DNA of 64,000 nucleotides from Hyphomicrobium sp. GTDB taxonomy: Bacteria; Pseudomonadota; Alphaproteobacteria; Rhizobiales; Hyphomicrobiaceae. The stretch is from contig JANXVY010000045.1 in NCBI GenBank assembly GCA_025351425.1, positions 1 to 64,000 on the forward strand, in the 5' to 3' direction. How positions within the stretch are numbered: position 1 is the stretch's first letter; every line of letters begins with the position of its first letter. Below the pieces are notes generated by a model. That model was not told the origin of the DNA and did not search any database. It worked only from the letters and a program-made list of their open reading frames with translations. Positions 54,534 to 64,000 of this stretch are shown here, in pieces. Position numbers and translations under genes: made by a program.

Positions 54534-55931
54534 ATGGCCTGGATTTTCGTACTCGTCGTCGTCGTTTTCATCCATGAACTCGGACACTTTTTGGTGGCAC
54601 GATGGTGCGGCGTGAACGTCAGCACGTTCTCGATCGGTTTTGGTCGCGAGATCTTCGGCTTTACCGACGCCAAGGGCACGCGCTGGAAGCTCGGCTGGAT
54701 TCCGCTCGGCGGCTATGTCAAATTCATGGACGACGACAACGCGGCCAGCGTGCCGTCGCGCGAACGCCTCCAAAACATGAGCGCCTCGGAGCGGCAGGGC
54801 TCGTTTCACGCCAAGCCGCTCTGGCAGCGCGCGGCGGTGGTCGCCGCGGGGCCGGTCGCCAATTTCCTATCGGCCATCCTCATGTTTGCGGGCACGGCCT
54901 ATGTGCTCGGCACCCAGGCAATCCCCGCCATGGTCAAGGTCAAGCCGCTCAATCCAGCCATCACTGCGGGCATGAGGACGGGCGATGTCGTGCGCCGCGT
55001 CGATGGAAAAGATGTCACTGATTTCAAGGCTTTGGGTGCTGTTATCGCCAAGGCTCCGGGGCGGTCGCTGACGTTTGATCTGACGCGCGATGGGGCGCCT
55101 CTCACGCTGCAAGTAACGCCTGAAAAGCAAGTCATTCCCACACCGGGGGGGGGCGTCGAAGATGCCGGCACGCTCGGTCTTGAAGCAGGCGACGCGACGA
55201 GTGGGGGCGTGGCCGTCAAGGTGCGGCCCAACTACGCGGCGGTGCTGGCCGGTTTGAAGACGGGCGATCTCGTCACCCGGGTCGACGGGCAACTGGTCGT
55301 TGGATTTGCCGAGCTGTCGCAGATGATCGCGAAGGCTGCCGGGCGCGAGCTGACATTGGACGTCGTGCGCGACGGGGCACCGGCCGTCGTTAAGGTCACG
55401 CCGGACAAGCAGAAAGTACCTGACGGGTTTGGCGGCGAGGAAACGCGCGGCATCATCGGCGTGGAGCCGGGCGCGGACCGGTCCAAGATTCCAGTCGTGT
55501 TTCCGAGCCTGCCGGCAGCCCTGGGCCTCGGCGTAGAGCAGACGTGGCAGGTCATCACCTCAACTTTAGGTTATTTCGGGGACGTGTCGCGCGGCCAGCA
55601 GTCGGCGGAGAAAATCGGCGGCATTGCAACCGTCATCGATGTCTCCAACAAGATTGCAACCTTCGGGTTTGGTCCGCTGATACAACTCATTGCCCTGCTG
55701 TCGGTCAGCATCGGCCTGCTCAATCTGTTCCCGATCCCGCTGCTGGATGGTGGGCACCTCATGTACTACGCGGCCGAGGCGATCCTTGGTAAACCGCTCA
55801 GTGACGAAACGCAGGAGTTCGGTTTCCGAATCGGTCTTGCCCTGGTTTCGATGCTGATGTTCCTCGCGTTGTGGAACGACCGGTTCCGCATCTTGAAGTG
55901 GATCAACAACCTGGTCAGCTGGGTCAGCTGA
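54534..55931 (+). CDS. RseP-type site-2 zinc metalloprotease
   Basis: A 465-residue membrane protease. The zinc motif HExxH is in FIHELGHFLVARW near the start; two PDZ domains follow (about residues 110-200 and 210-300), and the LDG motif is in LLDGGHLMYY, before the last helices. It cuts anti-sigma factors or signal-peptide remnants. I chose the ATG at 54534; a TTG at 54528 is possible. Confidence 0.95.
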   Translation: MAWIFVLVVVVFIHELGHFLVARWCGVNVSTFSIGFGREIFGFTDAKGTRWKLGWIPLGGYVKFMDDDNAASVPSRERLQNMSASERQGSFHAKPLWQRAAVVAAGPVANFLSAILMFAGTAYVLGTQAIPAMVKVKPLNPAITAGMRTGDVVRRVDGKDVTDFKALGAVIAKAPGRSLTFDLTRDGAPLTLQVTPEKQVIPTPGGGVEDAGTLGLEAGDATSGGVAVKVRPNYAAVLAGLKTGDLVTRVDGQLVVGFAELSQMIAKAAGRELTLDVVRDGAPAVVKVTPDKQKVPDGFGGEETRGIIGVEPGADRSKIPVVFPSLPAALGLGVEQTWQVITSTLGYFGDVSRGQQSAEKIGGIATVIDVSNKIATFGFGPLIQLIALLSVSIGLLNLFPIPLLDGGHLMYYAAEAILGKPLSDETQEFGFRIGLALVSMLMFLALWNDRFRILKWINNLVSWVS

Positions 55932-56143
55932 AATTTGCCGGAATACGGCGTTTTTCGGGCGCTTCGACCCGCCAAACCGGCGATATAAAGAGGGCCGGTG
56001 ACGTATTCTTGCCACTTCCCCCGGAGTTGCTGAATCGTTAAAAGTCAGGTGTTGAAGGTGGCGTGTTGTTAGGGGACGGCGGTCTAAGGACCGTTTCGCC
56101 AGCTTCGATCTTGCAGATGGCCGGTTTGCGGTCTGCTGGGGGA

Positions 56144-58582
56144 ATGAGTTTTAACACGAGGGCGGATCCGCGAATGATTGAGTTACGGATCGCATTTATG
56201 CGGGTCTGTCGCACGGTGTGCGCAGTATTGACGCTTTCGGCGGCTGTGGGGATGGCGAGCGCCACCGCGCCGACTGTGGCAATGGCGCAGTCCGTGGTTG
56301 TGCGGGACATCAAGGTCGCCGGTAACCGCCGCGTCGAGCCGGAAACGGTTCGCTCATATCTCAAATTCTCGGTTGGCAGCGGCTACGATGGCGCCAAGGT
56401 CGATCAATCAATCAAGGCGCTGTTCGCCACCGGCCTGTTCTCGGACGTCAAGATCGACCGCGACGGTTCGTCGGTTTTGGTTACGGTCGTTGAAAACCCC
56501 ATCATCAATCAGGTCGCATTCGAAGGTAACAGCGAAGTTGACGCCGCGACGCTCGGCGCGGAAGTTCAGTTGAAGCCGCGCACGATCTTTACCCGCGCCA
56601 AGGCGCAGGCCGACGTGCAGCGCATCCTCGACGTGTATCGCCGTCAGGGCCGCTTCGCCGCCAGCGTCGAGCCCAAGTTGATCGAGCTGGAACAGAACCG
56701 CGTCAACGTCGTCTATGAAATCACTGAAGGTGGCGCCACCAAGGTCAAAGGCATCAGCTTCGTCGGTAACCGTGCGTTCTCCGATCAGCAGCTGCGCGAT
56801 ATCGTGTCGACCACGCAAACCGGTTGGTTCGACTTCCTCAAGGGCACCAGCATCTACGATCCCGATCGCGTCAGCCTCGATCGCGAGCTGCTGCGCCAGT
56901 ATTATCTCAAGAACGGCTATGCCGACGTGAACGTCGTCGCCGGCAACGCAGAGCTTGCGCCCGATGGTGGCGGGTTCTACATCACCTACACGGTTGAGGA
57001 AGGCGCGCTTTACAATTTCGGTGCCGTGACTGTCGAAAGTGCGCTGCCGAACGTGCGGACCAAAGACCTTAATGCCGAAATCCTGACGGTGTCCGGCTCG
57101 GTCTATAATGCTGCCGACATGGACAAGACGGTCGAGAAGCTCACGCTTGCGGTTGCCGAGCAGGGCTTTGCCTTCGCCCGCGTCCGCCCCCGCGCTCAGC
57201 CCGACCCCGTCAACCGCACGATCGCGGTTACCTATCAGATCGACGAAGGTCCGCGCGTTTACATCGATCGCATCGACATCGTCGGCAATACGCGTACCAA
57301 AGACTTCGTGATCCGTCGCGAGTTCCGCTTGGTGGAAGGCGATGCTTACAACCCGCTGCTGGTTGATCGCGCCAAGAAGCGCCTCGTCGGCCTCGGCCTC
57401 TTCAAGACGGTCGAAGTCAAGCGCACGCCGGGTTCGGCGTCCGACCGGGTCGTGCTGAATGTCGAAGTGGTTGAACAGTCGACGGGTGAGCTTTCGTTTG
57501 GTGCCGGCTACTCGACGAGTGAAGGCGTCATCGGCGACGTGAGCATTACCGAGCGCAACTTGCTCGGTAACGGCCAATTCCTCCGCCTCAAGGTCGGTGG
57601 ATCGCTGGATCGCGCCCAGGTCGACCTCAGCTTCACGGAGCCGCGCTTCCTCGATCAGAACATGTCGGCCGGGTTCGACCTCTTCTACAAGCAGGTCGAT
57701 CAGACCAGCTCATCGGGTTTCAAGAACAAGACCGCTGGCGGCAGCTTGCGCCTCGGCTTCCCGATTTCCGAGAACCTCTGGGCGCAGACTTCGTACACAC
57801 TGGCGCAGAACGATATCTACGGTGTGACCGATACAGCCTCGATTGGTATTCTTCAGGCCGCCGATCGCAACAACGGTTCGTCGCTGACATCCAGCATCGG
57901 CACTTCGCTGACCTATGACGCACGTAACCATCCCAAGAACCCGAACCGCGGTTACTTCTGGCAGGTTGCCGCCGACTTCGCTGGCGTCGGCGGGGACGTC
58001 CAATATGTCCGCGTCACGGGCGAAGGCCGCGCCTACTATCCCGTGACCGAAAAGATCACGCTGGTCGGCCGCCTTACCGGCGGTCACATCGAGGGCTGGG
58101 GTTCGGATGACGTGCTGCTGACGGACCTCTTCTTCCGCGGTGGCGAGACGATCCGTGGCTTCAACAAGTCTGGCTACGGTCCGCGCGACACCAATACGGG
58201 CGACGCGCTCGGCGGAAAGACCTTCTGGGCTGCCAACATTGAAATGCGCTTCCCCTTCCCGCTCATTCCTGATGAGCTGGGCATGAGCGGCGCCGTGTTT
58301 GCGGATGCCGGTTCGCTGTATGACTCGACGCAGGACATCAAGAAGCTGGCGGCTTCAACGGGTTGCGGCGGTTTTCTTAAAGCTGGCACTTTCAAAAACC
58401 AGACCACCGATCGTAGCGGCCTTTGCCTCCAGGACGACAACTCGATCCGTGCGGCCGCTGGCGCCAGCGTGATCTGGAATTCGCCCGTTGGTCCGCTTCG
58501 CCTCGACTTCGCCAAGGCGCTGCTGAAAGAGACCTACGACAAGGAACAGTTCTTCCGCTTCGGCGCGTCGACCAAGTTCTAA
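56144..58582 (+). CDS. Outer membrane protein assembly factor BamA
   Basis: An 812-residue outer membrane protein: a signal peptide (hydrophobic core near residues 22-40), five POTRA domains (VRDIKVAGNRRVEPETVRSYL is the first) and a C-terminal 16-stranded barrel (FGAGYSTSEGVIGDVSITERNLLG; ending FRFGASTKF with a terminal Phe). It inserts beta-barrel proteins. The start is unsettled: ATG at 56144, 56174 or 56198 are all possible. No skp/ompH gene follows. Confidence 0.95.
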   Translation: MSFNTRADPRMIELRIAFMRVCRTVCAVLTLSAAVGMASATAPTVAMAQSVVVRDIKVAGNRRVEPETVRSYLKFSVGSGYDGAKVDQSIKALFATGLFSDVKIDRDGSSVLVTVVENPIINQVAFEGNSEVDAATLGAEVQLKPRTIFTRAKAQADVQRILDVYRRQGRFAASVEPKLIELEQNRVNVVYEITEGGATKVKGISFVGNRAFSDQQLRDIVSTTQTGWFDFLKGTSIYDPDRVSLDRELLRQYYLKNGYADVNVVAGNAELAPDGGGFYITYTVEEGALYNFGAVTVESALPNVRTKDLNAEILTVSGSVYNAADMDKTVEKLTLAVAEQGFAFARVRPRAQPDPVNRTIAVTYQIDEGPRVYIDRIDIVGNTRTKDFVIRREFRLVEGDAYNPLLVDRAKKRLVGLGLFKTVEVKRTPGSASDRVVLNVEVVEQSTGELSFGAGYSTSEGVIGDVSITERNLLGNGQFLRLKVGGSLDRAQVDLSFTEPRFLDQNMSAGFDLFYKQVDQTSSSGFKNKTAGGSLRLGFPISENLWAQTSYTLAQNDIYGVTDTASIGILQAADRNNGSSLTSSIGTSLTYDARNHPKNPNRGYFWQVAADFAGVGGDVQYVRVTGEGRAYYPVTEKITLVGRLTGGHIEGWGSDDVLLTDLFFRGGETIRGFNKSGYGPRDTNTGDALGGKTFWAANIEMRFPFPLIPDELGMSGAVFADAGSLYDSTQDIKKLAASTGCGGFLKAGTFKNQTTDRSGLCLQDDNSIRAAAGASVIWNSPVGPLRLDFAKALLKETYDKEQFFRFGASTKF

Positions 58583-58861
58583 GTTGCAAATAGACACTGT
58601 GATCAAACGGCGGGCCTGGCCCGCCGTTTTGCTTTGTCGGTTCGAGACGGGGCAAGCGCGCTATTGCGGGCAGCCTGTTCGCTCGCGAGCGAGGCTAGCT
58701 TCGCGCTCCGCCGGCAGGACACCCGCCGGACCGCCCGTTGTTTTGGGACCATATCCGTTGCGTTCTTCTTGCTGGCCGCGTGCTGGGGCGGTAAGAACCA
58801 CTGATTCGCACTGCGCGCGTTCCGCGCTGGTTGGCATTTGGCCCGAAAGACCCACATCGGC
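58583..58861. other. Intergenic region between bamA and lpxD
   Basis: The left end holds the bamA terminator. The remaining 230 bases have short frames on both strands but no recognisable gene; skp, often found here, is absent. An imperfect palindrome around GCTCGCGAGCGAG lies at about 58680. Confidence 0.5.
58605..58630 (+). terminator. Terminator after bamA
   Basis: An 11-base perfect stem, AAACGGCGGGC (58605-58615) with its complement (58619-58629), a CTG loop and TTTT at the end. It separates bamA from the lipid A genes. Confidence 0.88.
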
Positions 58862-59911
58862 ATGGATCATCCCGGCTTTTTCGACCGCGCAGGTCCATTC
58901 ACAGTCGAGCATATCGCCGCAGTCACTGGTTCGCAGCTGCCGCCCGCGGCCGCCATGTCAGCCCTGATTGCCGACGTCCGGCCGCTGACCGAGGCGCTCG
59001 GCAACCACGTTACCTTTGTCGACAACCGCAAGTTTCTGGTTCATCTGGCGGGGACCAGGGCCGGCGCTTGCTTTGTGCATCCCAATTTCGCCGGCCGCGT
59101 GCCCGCCGGAACCGTCGCGCTGATCAACAAGGCGCCCTACCGCGCGTTCGCGCTCGCGCTGCAGTTGTTTTATCCAGATGCCAAATGGCCCAAGGCTGCC
59201 GGCACCGGGCGTGACGCCATCGACCCTACGGCCACGCTGGAAGAGGGCGTCGTCGTGGAGCCGGGCGCGATCATCGGCCCGCAGGCCGTTATCGGACGGG
59301 GCAGCCGGATCGCTGCCGGGGCGGTCGTGGGATACCGCTGTCACGTTGGGCGGGGCAGCTATATCGGCGCGAACGCCACGGTGTTGCACGCCCTGATTGG
59401 CGACCGGGTCACGCTGCATTCGGGCGTTTCGATTGGGCAAGACGGGTTCGGCTTTGCGATGTCGGGCGAGGGCCACATCAAAGTCCCGCAAATCGGGCGG
59501 GTGATCATTCAGGACGACGTCGAAATCGGCGCAAATACCAGCATCGACCGCGGCGCTCTTAAGGATACGATCATTGGCGAGGGCACAAAAATTGATAATC
59601 TTGTGCAAATCGGGCACAACGTGATCATGGGCCGTCATTGCGTGATCGTCGGCCAGGTCGGAATCTCAGGTTCTTCAGAGCTTGGCGATTTCGTCGTGAT
59701 GGGTGGTCATTCGGGGTTGGTCGGGCATATCAAGGTTGGTGCGGGCGCCCAGATCGCGGGTTCCTCGCACGTCAACGAGGATCTTCCCGCGGGCGCCCGT
59801 GTCGGTGGAACACCGGCGGTTCCGTTTCGAGAGTGGGCGCGCCAGATCGCGGCCATCAAGAAACTGGGGCGCAAATCCGGGTCAGGCCGGGACGGTCCTG
59901 ACGAAGACTGA
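58862..59911 (+). CDS. UDP-3-O-acylglucosamine N-acyltransferase
   Basis: A 349-residue left-handed beta-helix enzyme that adds the N-linked acyl chain in lipid A synthesis. N-terminal [13 protein letters not shown] matches the usual family start and decides the ATG at 58862. Hexapeptide repeats ([19 protein letters not shown] and later) fill the centre; the catalytic His is in [15 protein letters not shown]. The longer TTG frame at 58838 is not needed. Confidence 0.96.
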   Translation: MDHPGFFDRAGPFTVEHIAAVTGSQLPPAAAMSALIADVRPLTEALGNHVTFVDNRKFLVHLAGTRAGACFVHPNFAGRVPAGTVALINKAPYRAFALALQLFYPDAKWPKAAGTGRDAIDPTATLEEGVVVEPGAIIGPQAVIGRGSRIAAGAVVGYRCHVGRGSYIGANATVLHALIGDRVTLHSGVSIGQDGFGFAMSGEGHIKVPQIGRVIIQDDVEIGANTSIDRGALKDTIIGEGTKIDNLVQIGHNVIMGRHCVIVGQVGISGSSELGDFVVMGGHSGLVGHIKVGAGAQIAGSSHVNEDLPAGARVGGTPAVPFREWARQIAAIKKLGRKSGSGRDGPDED

Positions 59912-59956
59912 CCGTTGGCACCTATTTCGCCGAGACGACGTGGAGCACCTAGGACG

Positions 59957-60466
59957 ATGAACGAGCATACCCCCACGCCTGCAACCGCCGCTCTGGGCAC
60001 AGCGGACATCGGGCGCGTCATGAGGCTGCTGCCGCATCGCTATCCGTTCCTGCTCGTCGATCGCATCTACGACATGAAGGGCGACGAGAGCTGCGTCGGC
60101 GTCAAGAACGTGACCATGAACGAGCCGTTCTTCCAGGGCCACTTCCCCCAGTTCCCGGTCATGCCGGGCGTGCTGATCATCGAGGGGCTCGCGCAGACGG
60201 CGGGCGCGTTGTGCGTGCACAGCCTCGGCGAGGACTACAAGGCCGAGCTCGTGTATTTCATGGGGATCGATAACGCGAAGTTCCGCAAACCTGTCGTACC
60301 AGGCGATCAATTGCATTATCATGTGCGCAAGATCCGTAATCGGGGGCGGGTCTGGCGGTTCTTCGGCGAGGCCAAGGTCAACGGCCATGTCGTGACCGAG
60401 GCTGAAGTCAGTGCCATGCTGGCCGATACGGCCGATGCCCGGGCATTTGCGAGCAAGCATGGTTGA
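59957..60466 (+). CDS. 3-hydroxyacyl-ACP dehydratase FabZ
   Basis: A 169-residue hot-dog-fold enzyme that dehydrates 3-hydroxyacyl-ACP in fatty acid synthesis. [14 protein letters not shown] has the catalytic region's His, and [24 protein letters not shown] carries the active-site His and Glu. AGGA precedes the ATG at 59957. Confidence 0.96.
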   Translation: MNEHTPTPATAALGTADIGRVMRLLPHRYPFLLVDRIYDMKGDESCVGVKNVTMNEPFFQGHFPQFPVMPGVLIIEGLAQTAGALCVHSLGEDYKAELVYFMGIDNAKFRKPVVPGDQLHYHVRKIRNRGRVWRFFGEAKVNGHVVTEAEVSAMLADTADARAFASKHG

Positions 60467-61271
60467 GCCACACGTCCACGCTTCGTCGTTCGTTTCGGCG
60501 CAAGCCAAACTCGGCGAAAGCGTGAAGATCGGTCCTTTCTGTTACGTGGGCGAAGGGGTAGAGCTGGGTGACGGCGTCGAACTGGTCAGCCATGTCGCGG
60601 TCGCCGGCCGGACCAAGATCGGTGCGCGAACCAAGATCTTTCCGTTCGCCTCGATCGGTCATGAGCCGCAGGATCTCAAGTATCACGGCGAGCCGTCGAC
60701 CTTGACCATCGGCGCCGATTGCAAGATCCGCGAAGGCGTCACCATCAATCCCGGCACCGAAGGCGGCGGGATGTCTACGAGCGTGGGCAACGCTTGCGCG
60801 TTTCTCGCCAATTCGCATATCGGTCACGACTGCCACGTCGGCAACAACGTCATCTTCTCCAATAACGCGTTGCTGGCCGGTCACTGCACGGTCGGCGATT
60901 TCGCGATCCTCGGGGGTGGGGCGGCCGTCATCCAGTTTGCCCGCATCGGTGCGCATTCGTTTCTTGGCGGCATGTCGGGGCTGGAAAACGATCTCATTCC
61001 CTACGGCATGGCGGTCGGCAACCGGGCGCAGCTGGCCGGACTCAATATCGTGGGGTTGAAGCGGCGTGGTTTTGCCAGCAGCGATATCCACGATCTGCGG
61101 CGTGCTTACCGGGCGCTGTTTGCCAACGAAGGCACCTTGCAAGAGCGCATGGACGACGTCGCGCAGCAGTTCCAGAGCCACGCGATCGTGCAGGAGATCG
61201 TTGCCTTCATCCGCGCGCCCAATAAGCGGTCGCTCTGCACGCCACATGACGGCATCGAGCCGCGGGCCTAA
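60459..61271 (+). CDS. UDP-N-acetylglucosamine O-acyltransferase
   Basis: A 270-residue left-handed beta-helix protein and first enzyme of lipid A synthesis. The N-terminus [20 protein letters not shown] starts the hexapeptide repeats; [18 protein letters not shown] contains the catalytic His. The ATG overlaps the fabZ stop by eight bases. Confidence 0.96.
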   Translation: MVEPHVHASSFVSAQAKLGESVKIGPFCYVGEGVELGDGVELVSHVAVAGRTKIGARTKIFPFASIGHEPQDLKYHGEPSTLTIGADCKIREGVTINPGTEGGGMSTSVGNACAFLANSHIGHDCHVGNNVIFSNNALLAGHCTVGDFAILGGGAAVIQFARIGAHSFLGGMSGLENDLIPYGMAVGNRAQLAGLNIVGLKRRGFASSDIHDLRRAYRALFANEGTLQERMDDVAQQFQSHAIVQEIVAFIRAPNKRSLCTPHDGIEPRA

Positions 61272-61424
61272 AGTCGCTTTCGTTCCTGGGGAATGGGAAG
61301 ATCGCTCCAGGACTTTGTTTCATCGTATTTTCTTCGCCGATGCGGAGCTTCGCTTCGCGATGGCGAACCGGAGTTCACTTCGGCCGGAAAATGCTCCGGC
61401 CTGAAGTCACGAGAGGCGATCGTC

Positions 61425-62756
61425 GTGACAGCGTTTGGTTTCGATCTTGCTCGGCCCATCGGGCTGCTGGCTGGCAACGGAAGTTTGCCCGGCGAGATCG
61501 CGCGCGCGGTTCATGCCCGGGGCGGCCGGGTACGGATCGTCGCCATCGACAAGAACGTGGACAAGGACCTGGCCGCGTTCGACCTGACCCACGTCGGCCT
61601 CGGCCAGATCGAGCGCATCCTCACCACGTTCCGATCGGCCGGGTGCCGAGAGCTGGTGATTGTCGGCGGAGTATCGCGGCCTGACATCTCGCGGCTGAAG
61701 CTGGACTTCGGCGTCATCCGCCATCTGCCGGACGTGCTGCGCGTGCTCTATTCGGGCGGCGACGACGGCGTGCTGCGGGCGGTGGTGCGATTCTTCGAGG
61801 CCAAAGGGTTTCAAGTCGTCAGCCCGTCTGAAATCGCGCCCGAACTGGTGGTGGGGGCGGGTCCGCTGACGGCTGTCGCCCCCTCGGTCGCCGAAACGCA
61901 GGATATCCTGCTCGGGTCCAGCGTCGTGAAGGCGCTCGGTGTCTACGATATCGGGCAGGCGGTGATCGTGTCGGACGGAAAACTGATCGCGATCGAGGCG
62001 GCGGAAGGCACCGACCGGATGCTCGCCCGCGTGGCCCTCATGCGCGGCAGATCGGATGGGACGCGGGTGGCAAAGGGCGTGCTCGTGAAGCGTCCCAAGC
62101 CCTCGCAGGAGATGCGCGTCGATCTTCCGGCGATCGGGCCGGCAACGGTCACGCGGGCGGCGGAGGCGGGACTGGCCGGGATTTCGGTGCTGGCTGGCAT
62201 GACGCTCGCTGCGCAGCGCGATGAGCTGACCGCGCGAGCCGTTGCTGTGGGCGTGTTCGTGTACGGTTTCACGGAAGGCGATCCGCCGCCCCGTGTGCCC
62301 GGACCCAGCGAATGGGCCGACGCAATCGCGCAGGCGCTCGGACGGTATGCGCCCAGCCAATCGCAACTCGCCGACGTGCGGCGTGGGGCGGCGGCACTCG
62401 GCAGCCTGGCCGGTCTTGCGCACGCTGGTGCAGCTGTCGTCAATCGCGGGTATGTTCTGGGCCTCGATCCGGCGGGCGATGTGGGTGAACTCATCGAGCG
62501 CTCCGTGCGATTCAAGCAATGGGGCGAGGGGAGGTTGCGGCGGCGTATGGGGGTTCTCGTGCTGGGCGAAAAGCGACAGGTGGACCTTGGCACAATTGCG
62601 CAGGCGCGGGCTTTGGAGCTCGCCGGCGTTGGGCTGATGGAGACTGCGCAGGCCACGACCGACGAGGCGCTGGTACGTGCGGCGAACGACGCACGGTTGT
62701 TCCTCATTCGTCTCACTCCGTCGGTGCGCCTGGCTCGCGGCGAGGCCGGCGCATGA
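61425..62756 (+). CDS. UDP-2,3-diacylglucosamine pyrophosphatase LpxI with duplicated C-terminal domain
   Basis: A 443-residue protein. Known LpxI is about 270-280 residues. Residues 1-270 match it: FDLARPIGLLAGNGSLPGEIARA, VYDIGQAVIVSDGKLIAIEAAEGTD and GVLVKRPKPSQEMRVDLPAIGPATV. The remaining 170 residues include a degenerate second copy of the C-terminal domain: GLAHAGAAVVNRGYVLGLDPAGD, MGVLVLGEKRQVDLGTIAQAR, then a helix. The copy keeps VDL but has lost PAIG. It hydrolyses UDP-diacylglucosamine to lipid X. The GTG start has GAGAGG eight bases before. lpxB starts inside its stop. Confidence 0.92.
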   Translation: MTAFGFDLARPIGLLAGNGSLPGEIARAVHARGGRVRIVAIDKNVDKDLAAFDLTHVGLGQIERILTTFRSAGCRELVIVGGVSRPDISRLKLDFGVIRHLPDVLRVLYSGGDDGVLRAVVRFFEAKGFQVVSPSEIAPELVVGAGPLTAVAPSVAETQDILLGSSVVKALGVYDIGQAVIVSDGKLIAIEAAEGTDRMLARVALMRGRSDGTRVAKGVLVKRPKPSQEMRVDLPAIGPATVTRAAEAGLAGISVLAGMTLAAQRDELTARAVAVGVFVYGFTEGDPPPRVPGPSEWADAIAQALGRYAPSQSQLADVRRGAAALGSLAGLAHAGAAVVNRGYVLGLDPAGDVGELIERSVRFKQWGEGRLRRRMGVLVLGEKRQVDLGTIAQARALELAGVGLMETAQATTDEALVRAANDARLFLIRLTPSVRLARGEAGA

Positions 62757-63991
62757 GCGAACAGCACCCCTCGTCCATACCCCATGTGGTGCACGGTCAC
62801 GCCCGCAGCTACACGATCTTCATCGTCGCGGGCGAGCCTTCGGGCGATGCGCTTGGGGGCGCGCTGATGGCGGCGCTGAATGCGAAGCTGCCCGGCCGGG
62901 TGCGTTATCTGGGCGTCGGCGGCGACCGGATGGGGCGGCAGGGGCTGTCGTCGCAGTTTCCGCTCGCCGACATCGCCGTCATGGGCGTTTCCGCCGTTCT
63001 CAAACGGTTGCCTCTGCTCGCCCGCCGCATTACCCAGACGGTTGCCGCCGCCGTCGCCGCCGAACCGGATGCCGTCGTCCTCATCGATGCGCCGGGGTTC
63101 ACGCACCGGGTGGCCAAGCGCATCCGCAAACGGAGGCCGAACCTGCCGATCATCAACTACGTTTCGCCGACCATCTGGGCGTGGCGGCCAGGGCGCGCGA
63201 AGAAGATGAAGCCTTACATCGATCATGTGCTGGCGCTGCTGCCGTTCGAACCGGCGGCGCATGCAGAGTTGGGCGGACCAGCCTGTACCTATGTCGGGCA
63301 CCCGTTGCTGGAGCGATTGCCTTGGCTGCAAGCGCTCGACACTGAGCCCTTCGCAAAGGCTCATGGGCTTGCCGTGGATAAACCGCTTCTGCTCGTGCTG
63401 CCGGGCAGCAGGCGCAGCGAGGTCGAGCGGCTGATGGACGAATTTGGCGCGTGCGTTGGTTTGGTTGCTCAGCGCCAGCCGGGGCTACAGGTCGTGATCC
63501 CCGTGATGCCGAACGTGCGGGCGCTGGTCGCGGCCAAGCTTGCCTACTGGCCCCCAGCAGCCGGCCAGCCGCTGATCATCGACGGAACGGACGAGACCGC
63601 GAAATACTCCGCTTTCAAGCTGGCCCGCGCCGCGCTTGCCGCCTCTGGAACGGTCACGCTGGAACTCGCGCTCACCAAGACGCCGATGGTGGTCGCCTAC
63701 AAGGTCGACCTGGTGATTTCGACGCTGCGCTACCTGATCAAGGCCAAGACGTGCGTGCTGCCGAACCTCATCACCGGCGAACGGGCGGTGCCTGAATTCC
63801 TGCAGGAAGACTGCACGGCGGAACAACTCGCCAGCGCCGTCTATCTCGTTATGCGCGAGGGGCCCGAACGGGCAGCACAGCTTGCCGAACTCGAACGCGT
63901 TCCGGCCGCGCTGGCGTTGCCCCAAGGCACGGCCAGCGAGGCGGCTGCCGCCGTCGTCATTGCCCACATGGAGCGCGGGCGGCGCCCGTAG
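62753..63991 (+). CDS. Lipid-A-disaccharide synthase
   Basis: A 412-residue glycosyltransferase (GT19) that joins lipid X to UDP-diacylglucosamine. TIFIVAGEPSGDALGGALMAAL is the family opening; RYLGVGGDRMGRQGL and NYVSPTIWAWRPGRAKKM are diagnostic. The ATG overlaps the lpxI stop (ATGA). The gene appears complete, ending nine bases before the end of the window. Confidence 0.96.
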   Translation: MSEQHPSSIPHVVHGHARSYTIFIVAGEPSGDALGGALMAALNAKLPGRVRYLGVGGDRMGRQGLSSQFPLADIAVMGVSAVLKRLPLLARRITQTVAAAVAAEPDAVVLIDAPGFTHRVAKRIRKRRPNLPIINYVSPTIWAWRPGRAKKMKPYIDHVLALLPFEPAAHAELGGPACTYVGHPLLERLPWLQALDTEPFAKAHGLAVDKPLLLVLPGSRRSEVERLMDEFGACVGLVAQRQPGLQVVIPVMPNVRALVAAKLAYWPPAAGQPLIIDGTDETAKYSAFKLARAALAASGTVTLELALTKTPMVVAYKVDLVISTLRYLIKAKTCVLPNLITGERAVPEFLQEDCTAEQLASAVYLVMREGPERAAQLAELERVPAALALPQGTASEAAAAVVIAHMERGRRP

Positions 63992-64000
63992 CTGCTCGAT

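Noticed and set aside
55932-56062. Short GCCG-gaata-CGGC hairpin with T run after rseP
   Set aside because: Only a 4-base stem; too weak to call a terminator.

Overview
The window comes from a high-GC Gram-negative bacterium, most likely an alphaproteobacterial methylotroph of the Hyphomicrobiales, perhaps Hyphomicrobium-like. Three things point there. One is a lanthanide-type methanol dehydrogenase (XoxF) with its cytochrome and XoxJ partner. Another is a block of tetrahydromethanopterin (H4MPT) cofactor biosynthesis genes. The third is the alphaproteobacterial lipid A order lpxD-fabZ-lpxA-lpxI-lpxB behind rpsB-tsf-pyrH-frr-uppS-cdsA-dxr-rseP-bamA. The assignment to a group is inference; there is no rRNA gene here, and I saw no tRNA, CRISPR array, insertion sequence or prophage.

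Layout. Bases 1-7000 hold mainly minus-strand genes: a stand-alone ClpX-type zinc finger protein, OxyR with a small partner, an acetyltransferase, a polysaccharide deacetylase, a crotonase-fold protein and an orphan TAXI-type binding protein. Bases 7000-12900 hold two Cys-containing secreted proteins and then an oxalate catabolic unit: GntR regulator with a palindromic operator, oxalyl-CoA decarboxylase, formyl-CoA transferase and a clear terminator, followed by a PAS protein. Bases 12900-34300 form a methylotrophy island: an MxaD-like protein, a YVTN propeller, small secreted proteins, a quinoprotein-associated metallohydrolase, xoxF, xoxG, xoxJ and a CXXCW rhodanese. Next comes a minus-strand ABC system like the PQQ-associated Ped/Lut systems (exported protein, permease, ATPase, beta-propeller, binding protein). 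Then a plus-strand run begins with two paralogous secreted CxxC proteins, continues into an SsuA/TauA-like ABC importer, and runs without a break into the H4MPT biosynthesis genes (MfnB, dihydroneopterin aldolase-like, kinase-like, flavoprotein, dihydropteroate synthase-like).

Bases 34400-47500 are mixed housekeeping and accessory genes: an RlpA-like protein, a CinA-type molybdopterin-binding protein, a YedK/HMCES protein, a Uma2 nuclease, a ChaN-like protein, DNA polymerase III alpha (dnaE), two tandem tonB paralogues, an RMD1/DUF155 membrane protein and a VapC/Phd toxin-antitoxin pair. Bases 47600-63991 are the rpsB-to-lpxB chain for translation, undecaprenyl phosphate, CDP-diacylglycerol, isoprenoid precursors, envelope proteolysis, outer membrane assembly and lipid A.

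How it fits together. Methanol is oxidised in the periplasm by XoxF, and electrons pass to XoxG. Formaldehyde or formate is handled through H4MPT enzymes whose cofactor is partly made by the 30.4-34.3 kb genes. The Ped/Lut-like ABC system and the metallohydrolase probably serve quinoprotein or lanthanide handling. Oxalate is a second C1-related input, giving formyl-CoA and CO2.

The most notable observations are: the two tonB paralogues, which appear to start translation at an AUC codon; an LpxI with a second copy of its C-terminal domain; an uncharacterised ABC importer translationally coupled to mfnB; a 30-base hairpin repeat, one copy of which forms coding sequence; and several enzymes whose usual catalytic residues are missing.
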